Origin: Luteolibacter sp. LG18
GTDB taxonomy: Bacteria > Verrucomicrobiota > Verrucomicrobiia > Verrucomicrobiales > Akkermansiaceae
NCBI RefSeq assembly: GCF_036322585.1
Contig: NZ_AP024600.1
Coordinates: forward strand, 5,642,001-5,706,000
DNA: 64,000 nt
Direction of reading: 5' to 3'
The notes under the pieces are model-generated. The model saw only the letters and a program-made list of their open reading frames with translations. It searched no databases and was not told where the DNA came from. This document shows positions 42,727-59,038 of the stretch, in pieces (the stretch's first letter is position 1; every line of letters starts with the position of its first letter). Position numbers and translations under genes: made by a program.

Positions 42727-44523
42727 ATGAAGTCCGCTACCGTTTTCAGCTCGTTCCCGAAAGTCGGGATCCGTCCCACCATCGACGGCCGCTACGGCGG
42801 CGTCCGCGAATCCCTCGAAGGCCGCACGATGGACATGGCGAAGTCCGCCGCCGCGCTCATTTCCAAGGAGCTGCGCAATCCGGACGGTTCCCCGGTGGAG
42901 TGCGTGATCGCGGACACCTGCATCGGCGGCGTGGCCGAGGCCTCCGCCGCCGCGGACAAGTTCCGCCGTGAAAACGTGGGCCTCACGCTGACCGTGACTC
43001 CCTGCTGGTGTTACGGTTCCGAGACCATGGACATGGACCCGCTGCACCCGAAGGCGGTGTGGGGCTTCAATGGCACCGAGCGTCCGGGCGCGGTCTATCT
43101 CGCCGCGGTGCTCGCCGGCCACACCCAGAAGGGCATTCCGGCCTTCGGCATCTACGGCCAGGACGTCCAGGCCGCCACCGACACCTCGATCCCCGAGGAC
43201 GTTTCGGAAAAGATCCTCAATTTCGTCCGCTGCGGCCTGGCCGTGGCGAACATGAAGGGCAAGGCCTACCTCTCGATGGGCGGCACCTCGATGGGCATCG
43301 CCGGGTCGATGGTGGACTACGCGATGTGGGAGAAGTACTTCGGCATGCGCGTCGAGGACATCGACATGACCGAGTTCGTGGGCCGCATGAACAAGGGCCA
43401 GTTCGACCAGGCCGAGTATGAAACGGCGCTCGCCTGGGTGAAGGAGCACTGCAAGGAGGGCGACGACTACAATTCCGAGGCCACCAAGCGCAGCCGCGAG
43501 CAGCTCGACGCCGAGTGGGAAACCAACGTCAAGATGGCGCTCATCGCCCGCGACCTGATGGTGGGCAATCCGAAGCTCGCCGAAATGGGCCTCCACGAGC
43601 AGGCGCGCGGCCACCACGCGATCGCCGCCGGTTTCCAAGGCCAGCGCCAGTGGACCGACCACTTCCCGAACGGTGATTTCCTCGAGGCGATCCTCAATTC
43701 CTCCTTCGACTGGAACGGCGCGCGCGCGCCCTACATCGTGGCGACCGAGAACGACGCGCTCAACGGTGCGGGCATGCTGATGGGCTGGCTGCTCACCAAC
43801 ACCGCCCAGATCTTCGCCGACCTGCGCACTTACTGGAGCCTCGATGCGATCAAGACCGCGTCCGGCGTGGAGCTGGACCATGAGCTGATCTCGGACGGCA
43901 TCCTCCACCTCATCAACTCCGGCCCGGCCGCGCTCGACGGCACCGGCCAGTGCACCGACGCCGAGGGCGAACCGGCGATGAAGTCCCACTGGGACATCAC
44001 GGCGGAGGAAATGAAGAAGTGCCTGGAAGCCACCACCTGGCACCCGTCCATCACCGAGTATTTCCCGGGCGGCGGCATGAGCACCCGCTACAAGACCCGC
44101 GGCGGCATGCCTGCGACCATGATCCGCCTGAACCTCGTCGACGGCCTCGGCCCGGCGCTCCAGATCGCGGAAGGCTACACGGTCGAGCTGCCGGAGGACG
44201 TCCACAACTCCCTCGACCAGCGCACCAACCCGACCTGGCCGACCACCTGGTTCTCCCCGATCCTCACCGGCGAGGGTGCCTTCACCAGCGCCTACGACGT
44301 GATGAACAACTGGGGTGCCAACCACTGCGTGATGACCGCCGGCCACGTCGGCCACCTCTACATCACGCTGGCCTCGATGCTCCGCATCCCGGTCTACATG
44401 CACAACGTCGAGGACCACCGGGTGTTCCGCCCGGCCTCGTGGCGAGCCTTCGGCACCGCCGATCTGGAGGGGGCGGATTTCCGCGCCTGCCAGACCTACG
44501 GTCCGCTCTACGGCCGCCGTTGA
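42727..44523 (+). CDS. fucI: L-fucose isomerase
   Basis: The start at 42727 gives 598 residues, near the 591 of E. coli FucI. It isomerises L-fucose to L-fuculose in the cytosol. The manganese/substrate ligands are conserved: Glu in ATENDALNG (about 341) and Asp in IFADLRTYW (about 365), matching E. coli Glu337 and Asp361. Other family segments are [19 protein letters not shown] and [20 protein letters not shown]. The frame opens 7 codons earlier but ATG at 42727 matches the family start. It has its own terminator and heads a fucose-related cluster; fuculokinase and aldolase are not in the window. Confidence 0.97.
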   Translation: MKSATVFSSFPKVGIRPTIDGRYGGVRESLEGRTMDMAKSAAALISKELRNPDGSPVECVIADTCIGGVAEASAAADKFRRENVGLTLTVTPCWCYGSETMDMDPLHPKAVWGFNGTERPGAVYLAAVLAGHTQKGIPAFGIYGQDVQAATDTSIPEDVSEKILNFVRCGLAVANMKGKAYLSMGGTSMGIAGSMVDYAMWEKYFGMRVEDIDMTEFVGRMNKGQFDQAEYETALAWVKEHCKEGDDYNSEATKRSREQLDAEWETNVKMALIARDLMVGNPKLAEMGLHEQARGHHAIAAGFQGQRQWTDHFPNGDFLEAILNSSFDWNGARAPYIVATENDALNGAGMLMGWLLTNTAQIFADLRTYWSLDAIKTASGVELDHELISDGILHLINSGPAALDGTGQCTDAEGEPAMKSHWDITAEEMKKCLEATTWHPSITEYFPGGGMSTRYKTRGGMPATMIRLNLVDGLGPALQIAEGYTVELPEDVHNSLDQRTNPTWPTTWFSPILTGEGAFTSAYDVMNNWGANHCVMTAGHVGHLYITLASMLRIPVYMHNVEDHRVFRPASWRAFGTADLEGADFRACQTYGPLYGRR

Positions 44524-44553
44524 TTTCAGCCGATCTTCATTCCCATCTTCGAG

Positions 44554-44585
44554 AGAGCCACGCGACCCCGCGTGGCTCTTTTTTT
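44554..44585 (+). terminator. Rho-independent terminator after fucI
   Basis: An 11-bp perfect stem (AGAGCCACGCG with CGCGTGGCTCT, loop ACCC) is followed by seven T residues. It lies 30 bases after the fucI stop and isolates fucI from the beta-strand-repeat gene. Confidence 0.93.
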
Positions 44586-44752
44586 GCCCCCGGAGCACCC
44601 GCCCTGTCCGGAAATACCAAAAACCGGAGAATTCATCGGACGCTGATCGCGAATCAGCCAACCGCCCTCAAATAGCCACATTTCCGGCCATAAGAAGAAG
44701 GCGTTCCCCACGGAGGCCCTTGACACACGCCGCCGATGACACCAGTAAGTAA

Positions 44753-51721
<6,969 letters not shown>

Positions 51722-51830
51722 GCACCGCCGACAAGGATCGCCTTGTTGTTGAACGCAAAAAAGAATGAAATAATGTTGGGGCATCTGCGTATTTTTGGAT
51801 ATTTCTGCGATACGCGAATTCCCCAATCCC

Positions 51831-54263
51831 ATGCGCCGTCATCTCTCGCTCCTCCTGCTGGCCTCCGCCACCTGCCTGCACGCCAAGGAACCCTCGATCA
51901 CCGGTGACCGGACACCGCCCACGGAGCCATCGAGCCTGTGGTTCACCGCCCCGGCCCGGGTGATGGACAAGCCGCGGGTGGCCATCGCCGAGGGCACCCA
52001 GTCCGAGATCGCGAAGGAAGCGCGGAAATACGATTTCTGGGAGTCGCTGCCGGTGGGCAATGGTCGCCTCGGTGCGATGGACTGCGGCGGCGTCGACCTG
52101 GAACGTGTGATCCTGAATGAGTCCAGTGTCTGGTCCGGGGGCGATTACGACGGCAACAAGTATGACGCGAGCAAGAGCCTGCCGGAGATCCGCCAGAAGC
52201 TGTTCGCCGGTGACATCGCGGGCGCGGAGGAGGCGCTCAACAAGAACTTCGGCTGGGTGGGCAAGCGCTTCGACCCGACCCAGTTCGGCAGCTATCAGAC
52301 GCTCGGTGACCTGCTGCTGAAGTTTCCGGACAGCGAGGAAGCCGCCACCGGCTACCGCCGCGATCTGAATCTCCGCACCGGCGTGGTGACCACCACCTAC
52401 CAGCGTGGCGGCGTGACCTTCACCCGCGAGCTGGTGATTCCGAAGAAGGAAGAGGTCATCGCGATCCATCTCAAGGCCGACAAGCCGGGCGCCCTCACCT
52501 TGCTGGCGACCCTTGCCCGCCCGACGCAGGTGAAGACGCGCAAGGACGGCGACCGCTTCGTGATGGAGGGCCAGCTCACCTTCGACTGGCCCGGCAAGGA
52601 GGGCGTCCGCTATCAGGCGCTGCTCGGCGCGAAGACCAAGGGCGGCAAGGCCGTGACCGGGGACGACGGCATCCAGATCACCGGGGCAGACGAGGTGACG
52701 CTCTACGTTTCCGCGGGCACCGACATGCGGACGAAGGATTTCACCGCGCCGATCGCGAAACGCCTGACCGGGGCGCTGGCCGCGGATTTCAAAACAGTGC
52801 GCGATGCCGCCGCGAAGGATCACCAGGCCTACGCCGACCGCTGCCAACTCACGCTGCCCGCCACCGACGCGGCGAAGCTGCCGACGCCCGAGCGCGTGAA
52901 GCAGGCGGAGAAAACCGCCGATCCGGCGCTGGAGGCGATCTACTTCCAATACGGCCGCCACCTTCTCATTTCCGGGTCCCGCCCGGACTCGACCCTGCCC
53001 ACCAACCTCCAGGGCATCTGGTGCGAGGAGACCAAGGCTCCGTGGAACGGCGACTTCCACAGCAACATCAACCTCCAGATGAACTACTGGCCGGCGGAGG
53101 TGACGAACCTTTCCGACTGCCATCTGCCATTGTTCGACCTGATCCGGCTCACCGCGAAGCAGGGCGTGAAGTCGGCGAAGGCCTACTACAATGCGCCGGG
53201 CTGGCTGTGCTTCCACACCCAGAACCCATGGGGCTACTCGGCGCCGACCAACCTCTCGGCGGGCTCCGGCTCCACCTGCGGCGCCTGGCTGGCCCAGCAC
53301 ATCTGGACCCACTACGACTACACCCGCGACGAGGCTTTCCTGCGCGAGAACTATCCGGTGCTGCGCGAGGCCAGCCGCTTCTTCCTCGCGACCCTGGTGG
53401 AGGAGCCGAAGAACCACTGGCTGGTGACCAGCCCCTCGAACTCTCCGGAGAACGACTACGTCATCCCCGGCATGAACAAGGATGACAAGAAAAGCCACAC
53501 CTCGCTGACCTACGGCGCGACCTACGACATGCAGATCATCCGCGACCTGTTCGCCAATACCTCGGCGGCCGCCAAGGTGCTGAAGACCGATGCGGATCTG
53601 GTGAAGAAGATCGAAGCCGCCGAGGCGAAGCTCGCGCCCACCCGCGTCAACAGCGAGGGCCGCATCATGGAGTGGATCGAGGACTACCAGGAGACCGACA
53701 TCCACCACCGCCACAGCTCACCGCTGTGGGGTCTGCACCCCGGCAACCAGATCACCGCCGGCACGCCGGAGCTCTTCAAGGGCGCACGGCTGCTCCTCGA
53801 GCGCCGTGGCGATGCCTCGACCGGCTGGTCGATGGCGTGGAAGTCGAACTTCTGGGCACGCCTCCGCGATGGCGACCGCAGCCGCAAGCTGCTCTCGATG
53901 CTGATCGGCCGCGGCGCGGGCAACCTCTTCTGCCTCCACCCACCGTTCCAGATCGATGGCAATTTCGGCGGCACCGCGGCGATCGCGGAAATGCTGCTCC
54001 AGAGCCAGCAATCGGACGCCAAGGGCGCGCCGGTGATCGACCTGCTGCCCGCCCTGCCCACCGCGTGGTCGGATGGCAAAGTCAGCGGGCTGAAGGCGCG
54101 CGGCGGTTTCACCGTGGACGTCGAATGGAAGGACGGCAAGCTGGTGAACGCGACGATCGTGTCCGCGCTCGGCGGCCCTGCCACCCTGCGGAACGGCGAC
54201 ACCACCGTGACCGTGACCACCGCCAAGGGCCAGACGCTCAAGCTGGGTGCCGACCTGAAGTGA
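51831..54263 (+). CDS. Secreted alpha-L-fucosidase, GH95
   Basis: ATG at 51831 gives 810 residues; the open frame from 51795 begins with TTG and lacks the signal. Signal peptide: [15 protein letters not shown]. The N-terminal domain starts [20 protein letters not shown]. The catalytic region shows [20 protein letters not shown] (about 409-430, Asn pair), [14 protein letters not shown] (about 533, acid Glu) and [19 protein letters not shown] (about 706, catalytic Asp). These match the residues proposed for the family (inverting 1,2-alpha-fucosidases). It hydrolyses terminal fucose, supplying substrate to FucI encoded upstream. A GH141-like gene starts 22 bases after its stop, so they are co-transcribed. 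The upstream 109-base spacer has a weak AT-rich promoter candidate. Confidence 0.94.
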   Translation: MRRHLSLLLLASATCLHAKEPSITGDRTPPTEPSSLWFTAPARVMDKPRVAIAEGTQSEIAKEARKYDFWESLPVGNGRLGAMDCGGVDLERVILNESSVWSGGDYDGNKYDASKSLPEIRQKLFAGDIAGAEEALNKNFGWVGKRFDPTQFGSYQTLGDLLLKFPDSEEAATGYRRDLNLRTGVVTTTYQRGGVTFTRELVIPKKEEVIAIHLKADKPGALTLLATLARPTQVKTRKDGDRFVMEGQLTFDWPGKEGVRYQALLGAKTKGGKAVTGDDGIQITGADEVTLYVSAGTDMRTKDFTAPIAKRLTGALAADFKTVRDAAAKDHQAYADRCQLTLPATDAAKLPTPERVKQAEKTADPALEAIYFQYGRHLLISGSRPDSTLPTNLQGIWCEETKAPWNGDFHSNINLQMNYWPAEVTNLSDCHLPLFDLIRLTAKQGVKSAKAYYNAPGWLCFHTQNPWGYSAPTNLSAGSGSTCGAWLAQHIWTHYDYTRDEAFLRENYPVLREASRFFLATLVEEPKNHWLVTSPSNSPENDYVIPGMNKDDKKSHTSLTYGATYDMQIIRDLFANTSAAAKVLKTDADLVKKIEAAEAKLAPTRVNSEGRIMEWIEDYQETDIHHRHSSPLWGLHPGNQITAGTPELFKGARLLLERRGDASTGWSMAWKSNFWARLRDGDRSRKLLSMLIGRGAGNLFCLHPPFQIDGNFGGTAAIAEMLLQSQQSDAKGAPVIDLLPALPTAWSDGKVSGLKARGGFTVDVEWKDGKLVNATIVSALGGPATLRNGDTTVTVTTAKGQTLKLGADLK

Positions 54264-54285
54264 TCTCCTTTTCCCTCTGCATCGC

Positions 54286-56685
54286 ATGTCTTTGAAACAG
54301 TCCCTCGTCGCGCTCGGCTTCCTGTGCACGCCCGCGCTGGCGGCCGACCTCTACGTTACCCCGTCCGGAAAAGACACCAATCCCGGCACCCAGGCCGCGC
54401 CGCTGGCCACGCTCGATGGCGCCCGGCTGAAAGTCCGCCCGCTGGCGGGCAAGGAGAAGGTCACTGTTCATTTCGCCAAGGGGGTCTACTACCTGCCCGC
54501 CACCGTCCGCTTCACGGCGGAGGATTCCGGCGCGGAGGGAAAGCCCGTCATCTATGAAGGCGAGGACGGCGCGGTGATCAGCGGCGGCAGCCTGCTGAAG
54601 CTCGATTGGCAACCGGACGGCAACCGCTTCAAGGCGACCACGCCCGCCGGACTGGAAATGGACCAGCTTTGGATCAACGGTCGGCGCGAGCCGATGGCCC
54701 GCTTCCCGAACCGCGAGGAGGGCAAGAACCTCTTCGATGCCTGGGTGCTGGAGCACACCAGCACGCCCGATCCGGAAAAGGATCCGCTCAAGCCGGAACG
54801 CGTCGCCAGGTGGTCGAACCCCGCGGGAGCCTATCTCCACGCCATGCACATCTCGCTGTGGGGCGACATGCACTGGCTGGTGAAGGGCAAGAAGGCGGAT
54901 GGCTCGCTGGACATGGAAGGCGGCTGGCAGAACAACCGCCCGTCCCGCATGCACCCGCGCTACCGGATGGTGGAGAATGTGTTCGAGGAACTCGACGCGC
55001 CGGGCGAGTGGTTCCACGACCGCGCGGCCAACACACTCTATTACCAGCCGCCCGCGGGCACGGACGTGAAATCCGCCGCCGTGGAAGTGGTGCGGTTGCC
55101 GCGGTTGCTCTCCTTCGAGGGCGAGCAGGGCAAACCGGTGAAGTTCATCGGCCTGCGCGGCCTGACGTTCCGCCACGCCGCCCGCACCTTCATGGCGAAC
55201 AAGGAGCAGCTCCTGCGCACCGACTGGACCGTGTGCCGGGATGGCGCGGTGTTCCTCCAGGGCGCGGAGAACTGCGCGGTGGAAAGTTGCACCTTCGACC
55301 AGGTCGGCGGGAACACGGTTTTCGTGAACGACTACAACCGTCGTATCACCGTGCGGAGCTGTTACATCCACGACAGCGGCGCGAACGGCGTCGCCTTCGT
55401 CGGCAACCCGGAGGCCGTGCGCAGCCCGCTCTTCCGCTACGGTTCACAGGACTTCGCGAAGATCGACCGCACGCCCGGCCCGAAGAACGACCGCTACCCG
55501 GCCGATTGCCTGGTGGAGGATTGCCTGATCACCCGCACCGGCCGCGATGAAAAGCAGACCGCGCCGGTGGAGATCGACATCGCCGCGCGCATCACCGTGC
55601 GCCATTGCTCGCTCTACGATGTGCCGCGCGCCGGACTGAACATCGGCGACGGCTGCTTCGGCGGCCACGTGGTGGAAGACTGCGACATCTTCAACACCGT
55701 GCTCGAGACCGGCGACCACGGCTCGTTCAACTCGTGGGGCCGCGACCGTTTCTGGGACCCGGGCATCGGCAAGTTCTCCGCGGAGGTGGCGAAGGACCCC
55801 AGCCTGCCGTTCCTCGACGTGATCGAGCCGATCACGCTGCGCCACAACCGCTGGCGCTGCGACCACGGCTGGGACATCGACCTCGACGACGGCTCGACCC
55901 GCTACGTGATCGAGAACAACCTGCTGCTCAACGGCGGGCTGAAGATGCGCGAGGGCTACAAGCGGATCGCCCGCAACAACGTGATCGTGAACAACGCCCT
56001 CCACCCCCACTGCTGGCCGGTGGACAACGGCGACCTCTTCACCGGCAACATCGTTTCCGCCGCCTACAAGCCCGCCGCGATCCACGGCGGCAAGTGGGGC
56101 GAGACGGTGGACAAGAACCTCTTCACCACCAGCGACGCGGACCGGACGAAGTACGCGAAGAACGGCTGCGACGCGAACTCGATCGTGGGCGATGCGCTGT
56201 TCATCAACCCGGCCAAGGGTGACTTCCGCGTGAAGGACGGTTCACCCGCCTTCAAGATCGGCTTCAAGAACTTCCCGATGGACAACTTCGGCGTCACCAG
56301 CCCGAAGCTGAAGGCCATCGCCAAGACGCCGGACATCCCGGAACTGCGGAAGGCCGCCACGGAGGCCGCGGGCGCGGACGAGAAGCAGGTGACATGGATG
56401 GGTGCCCGGCTGCGCGACATTTCCGGCGAGGAGTTCTCCGCCTACGGCGTGAGCAAGGAATCTGGCGGCGTGGCCGTTGCCCAGGTTTCCGGCCCTCTCG
56501 CCCAAGCTGGATTCAAGCCCGGCGACCTGATCCAACAGGTCGAGGGCAAACCGGTTTCCAACCTCGCGGCCTTCAAGGCGGCGCTGGAGAAGCTCCCCGC
56601 GAAACCGGAAACCGCCTTCGGCATCATCCGCAACCAGATGCCCGCCACCCTCACGGTGAAGGGCAAGGTCGAGCCGTTGAAGTAG
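54286..56685 (+). CDS. GH141-like beta-helix protein with C-terminal PDZ domain
   Basis: A 799-residue secreted protein with signal peptide (LVALGFLCTPALA). The body is a right-handed parallel beta-helix: LYVTPSGKDTNPGTQAAPLA at the start, then PVKFIGLRGLTFRHAA, NCAVESCTFDQVGGNTVF and HVVEDCDIFNTVLETGDHGS. This matches GH141-like proteins (which include alpha-L-fucosidases and xylanases), but I cannot identify catalytic residues with certainty. The C-terminal 100 residues (about 701-799) form a PDZ domain (GPLAQAGFKPGDLIQQVEGK). It follows the GH95 fucosidase by 22 bases. It ends three bases before the stop of the convergent trypsin-like gene. Role in fucan degradation is inferred. Confidence 0.85.
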   Translation: MSLKQSLVALGFLCTPALAADLYVTPSGKDTNPGTQAAPLATLDGARLKVRPLAGKEKVTVHFAKGVYYLPATVRFTAEDSGAEGKPVIYEGEDGAVISGGSLLKLDWQPDGNRFKATTPAGLEMDQLWINGRREPMARFPNREEGKNLFDAWVLEHTSTPDPEKDPLKPERVARWSNPAGAYLHAMHISLWGDMHWLVKGKKADGSLDMEGGWQNNRPSRMHPRYRMVENVFEELDAPGEWFHDRAANTLYYQPPAGTDVKSAAVEVVRLPRLLSFEGEQGKPVKFIGLRGLTFRHAARTFMANKEQLLRTDWTVCRDGAVFLQGAENCAVESCTFDQVGGNTVFVNDYNRRITVRSCYIHDSGANGVAFVGNPEAVRSPLFRYGSQDFAKIDRTPGPKNDRYPADCLVEDCLITRTGRDEKQTAPVEIDIAARITVRHCSLYDVPRAGLNIGDGCFGGHVVEDCDIFNTVLETGDHGSFNSWGRDRFWDPGIGKFSAEVAKDPSLPFLDVIEPITLRHNRWRCDHGWDIDLDDGSTRYVIENNLLLNGGLKMREGYKRIARNNVIVNNALHPHCWPVDNGDLFTGNIVSAAYKPAAIHGGKWGETVDKNLFTTSDADRTKYAKNGCDANSIVGDALFINPAKGDFRVKDGSPAFKIGFKNFPMDNFGVTSPKLKAIAKTPDIPELRKAATEAAGADEKQVTWMGARLRDISGEEFSAYGVSKESGGVAVAQVSGPLAQAGFKPGDLIQQVEGKPVSNLAAFKAALEKLPAKPETAFGIIRNQMPATLTVKGKVEPLK

Positions 56686-56688
56686 GCC

Positions 56689-57603
56689 TCACGGCGTTTC
56701 CTTCGGATCACGCTTCAGAAGCAGCATCACTCCCCGTGCGGGAACCGCCTCGTGGAGCGTGATCATCGTCTGGCCACCGGCCTTTTTGGTATCGTTGCTC
56801 AGTGTGGAGATCGTGGACACGTGGCCGATGGCGTTTCCGCAGGCATCGACAAGCGCCGCGCCACTGGAACCGGGAGCCCACTCGGTGCTGGCGTTCATGC
56901 GCAGCCGCACGGCGTCCTCGAACTTCATCGCGTCTCCGCTCTCGCCCTTCTTCCAGTAGAAACGGCTCACCACGCCTGCGCTGAAATAGCCGAGGTGACC
57001 GAAGGGCTCGCTGTAAAGGTAGGCGGCATCGCCCGGTGACACCTGGTCCTGCAGCGGCAGCGGTTCCAAGGCGGAGCCCTCGATCCGCAGCACCGCGGCA
57101 TCCAGTTCCTTTTCCGCGGCGATCACCGAGGTGACCGCGTAGACCTTTTCCTCCGCGTCCACGGCGATCAGGTAGCCCTCCCGCATTTCATGATCCGGAC
57201 GCACGCAGTGATGGCAGGTCACCACCGCGCCCTTGCGGTCGATGACGTAACCGCCCGCGAGGTTGAGGTGCCAGTGGTCGCACTTCGGGCACAGGTAGAA
57301 CCAGCCGATGCGGACGAAGCCCTTGGTGGCGGCGATGGCCACGTCCCGGCTGACCAGCGGTTGGGTCTTGGCGGGAAGGAGCTCGACCGGTTCCGCCACC
57401 GGTTTTTCGACCAATTCGGCGATCTTCTCCTTCGACAGCAGCTTACCCGCGTCCTTGAGCGCCTCCGCCTGCTGGACGATGCCGGGGTTGTTCGAAAGCG
57501 GCACGCCGGGTTCGATCGGAACGCCGGGGGCCTGGGCGAAGGCGGGAAGCGCACCGGCCGCCAGCAGCACGGCACAAACGGAGGAAACGGATTTCAGAAA
57601 CAT
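56689..57603 (-). CDS. Secreted trypsin-like serine protease domain protein
   Basis: ATG at 57603 gives 304 residues; upstream open frame adds 22 residues without a signal. Signal peptide: SSVCAVLLAAGALPAFA. The trypsin-like core shows a His-containing VVTCHHCVRPDHE, Asp in ELDAAVLRIEG and Ser in APGSSGAALVDACGN, forming a plausible His-Asp-Ser triad. The segment CPKCDHWH resembles a metal- or redox-sensitive knuckle preceding the core. It is a possible HtrA-like protease but has no PDZ domain. It is convergent with the GH141-like gene, which has a PDZ domain, three bases away. Its upstream region contains the tmRNA terminator. Confidence 0.85.
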   Translation of the reverse strand: MFLKSVSSVCAVLLAAGALPAFAQAPGVPIEPGVPLSNNPGIVQQAEALKDAGKLLSKEKIAELVEKPVAEPVELLPAKTQPLVSRDVAIAATKGFVRIGWFYLCPKCDHWHLNLAGGYVIDRKGAVVTCHHCVRPDHEMREGYLIAVDAEEKVYAVTSVIAAEKELDAAVLRIEGSALEPLPLQDQVSPGDAAYLYSEPFGHLGYFSAGVVSRFYWKKGESGDAMKFEDAVRLRMNASTEWAPGSSGAALVDACGNAIGHVSTISTLSNDTKKAGGQTMITLHEAVPARGVMLLLKRDPKETP

Positions 57604-57713
57604 CGGAGTCGAACGGTGAAACCTCCATTCCAAAACCGCCGGACCACCGAACGCCCGCCTTTTCTTCAAAATTGCATCCCACGCGAGGTGCTAAGGATTT
57701 CTCCGGATGGGTT

Positions 57714-57757
57714 TCACCCAAAAAAGAGACCCTCAACAGCGTTACCTGTTGAGGGTC
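57714..57757 (-). terminator. Terminator of tmRNA
   Basis: A perfect 12-bp stem (GACCCTCAACAG 57728-57739 with CTGTTGAGGGTC 57746-57757) lies four bases beyond the encoded CCA of tmRNA. On the minus strand it is followed by a T-rich tract (TCTTTTTTGGG). Confidence 0.9.
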
Positions 57758-57760
57758 AAA

Positions 57761-58117
57761 TGGTGGAGGCGAGGGGAGTCGAACCCCTGTCCGAAACGCC
57801 TTCAGCACTGGCTTCTACACGTTTAGTCCGCGGTCTGGTGTTTCGGAAGGACTGGGCCCGCGAACGGCGTTGTCTTTCCTAGAAACCTGTTTGATCTCGA
57901 CCGGACGCCCGGTTACCCGGCTTCCAGCCCAGCCTGTTGAGTGTCGTCTTCTCCCTTAACAGGCGTCAGGGGTCGGACGTGGCCGTCAATTAAGCAGCCA
58001 ATGCGAGCTCGTGAGAGTCTGCATTTATTTGTTTTGATCGGCTTTTCAAGAGGCCAACCGATCAACCTCCACGTGCCACCAGCGCGTCAAACATCCCGTC
58101 GAAACCGGAACGCCCCC
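57761..58117 (-). ncRNA. ssrA: tmRNA (transfer-messenger RNA)
   Basis: A 357-base tmRNA on the minus strand. The 5' end GGGGGCGTTCCGGTTTCGAC, followed by GGGATG, is the hallmark start; it pairs with CGCCTCC, discriminator A and CCA at the 3' end. The T loop is GGGGTTCGACTCCCC. The mRNA-like part encodes a degradation tag ending ...NADSHELALAA-stop (GCATTGGCTGCTTAA); the exact resume codon is not certain. It rescues stalled ribosomes. It is divergent from efp across 168 bases, an unusually close pairing of two stall-relief factors. Confidence 0.96.
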
Positions 58118-58285
58118 GTTTGCTGTGTGGGGTGAGGATACACCGCCCGGACCGGGGTTCAACCGGAATCCACGGATCCAGGCCGCGGATTTTCCCGCGC
58201 CGATTGATTCTGAGCCATCTGCGGCGCGGAAAAAGCACTTCCGGCTTGCTTCGACCCGCTCCGCCGCCTATCCCCCGCGCCAGCC

Positions 58286-58849
58286 ATGGCCTCAACGCCC
58301 GTCATCAACCTCCGCAAGGGACACGCCGTCCGCCACAACAACGAAGTCTGCGTCGTCGTCAGCCACGAGCTGAAGACCCCGCCGCGCATGGCCTCCTACG
58401 TCCAGATGTCGATCCGGAGCGTGGGCACCAAGAAGATCTTCAATCTCCGCCTGACCTCGAACGACTCGATGGAAGGCGTGCTGCTCGAGCGCATCCCGCA
58501 CGAGTATTCCTACAAGGACAGCAGCGGCTACCACTTCCTCAACCCGGAAACCTACGAGGATGCCGCCGTGTTCGAGGACATCGTGGAGCCGGTGAAGGAT
58601 TACCTCATGGAGGGTTCCATCTACACTCTTCTGTTCACCGACGGCACCGTGGCCTCGATCGACCTTCCGGCCTCGATGGTCATGACCGTCACCGAATCCT
58701 CGGAAGGCGTGAAGGGCGACTCCGCCAACAACGTCTACAAGCCCGCCACCATGGAAACCGGCCTGATCGTGCAGGTGCCGCTTTTCATCAACGTCGGCGA
58801 GAAGATCAACGTGAAGACCGAGGACAACAGCTACCTCGGCCGCGCCTGA
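58286..58849 (+). CDS. efp: Elongation factor P (Arg34 type)
   Basis: The 187-residue protein has the three-domain layout of EF-P: N-terminal KOW-like domain, then two OB-type domains (GTVASIDLPASMVMTVTES and GLIVQVPLFINVGEKINV). It stimulates peptide bond formation at polyproline stalls. The tip loop is KTPPRMASYVQ, placing Arg at position 34 where E. coli has modified Lys34; the usual PGKG is replaced by PPRM. Length fits the family (185-190). Its neighbour, divergent, is tmRNA. It has its own terminator. Whether the tip Arg is modified (for example rhamnosylated by EarP) is unknown, since no such gene is in the window. Confidence 0.95.
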   Translation: MASTPVINLRKGHAVRHNNEVCVVVSHELKTPPRMASYVQMSIRSVGTKKIFNLRLTSNDSMEGVLLERIPHEYSYKDSSGYHFLNPETYEDAAVFEDIVEPVKDYLMEGSIYTLLFTDGTVASIDLPASMVMTVTESSEGVKGDSANNVYKPATMETGLIVQVPLFINVGEKINVKTEDNSYLGRA

Positions 58850-58872
58850 TCCCAGCCCAGCCCCATTTTCCA

Positions 58873-58904
58873 AAGCCGGACTCCAACAGGGGTCCGGCTT
58901 TTTT
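58873..58904 (+). terminator. Rho-independent terminator after efp
   Basis: A 9-bp stem (AAGCCGGAC with GTCCGGCTT), 10-base loop, followed by a run of T (58899-58904), 24 bases beyond the efp stop. It isolates efp from the nuo operon. Confidence 0.9.
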
Positions 58905-59038
58905 GTTGGATCTGTTGGACGGCGAACCCTTGCGCCTTGTGAAACTTTTCACAAAGTGGCTTGCCGGGACGCGGAGCGGCCACTCATAGTTTGGATCGAA
59001 TCTGGCGGGCTACGTTCCCGTCCGGGACCCATCGAGCC

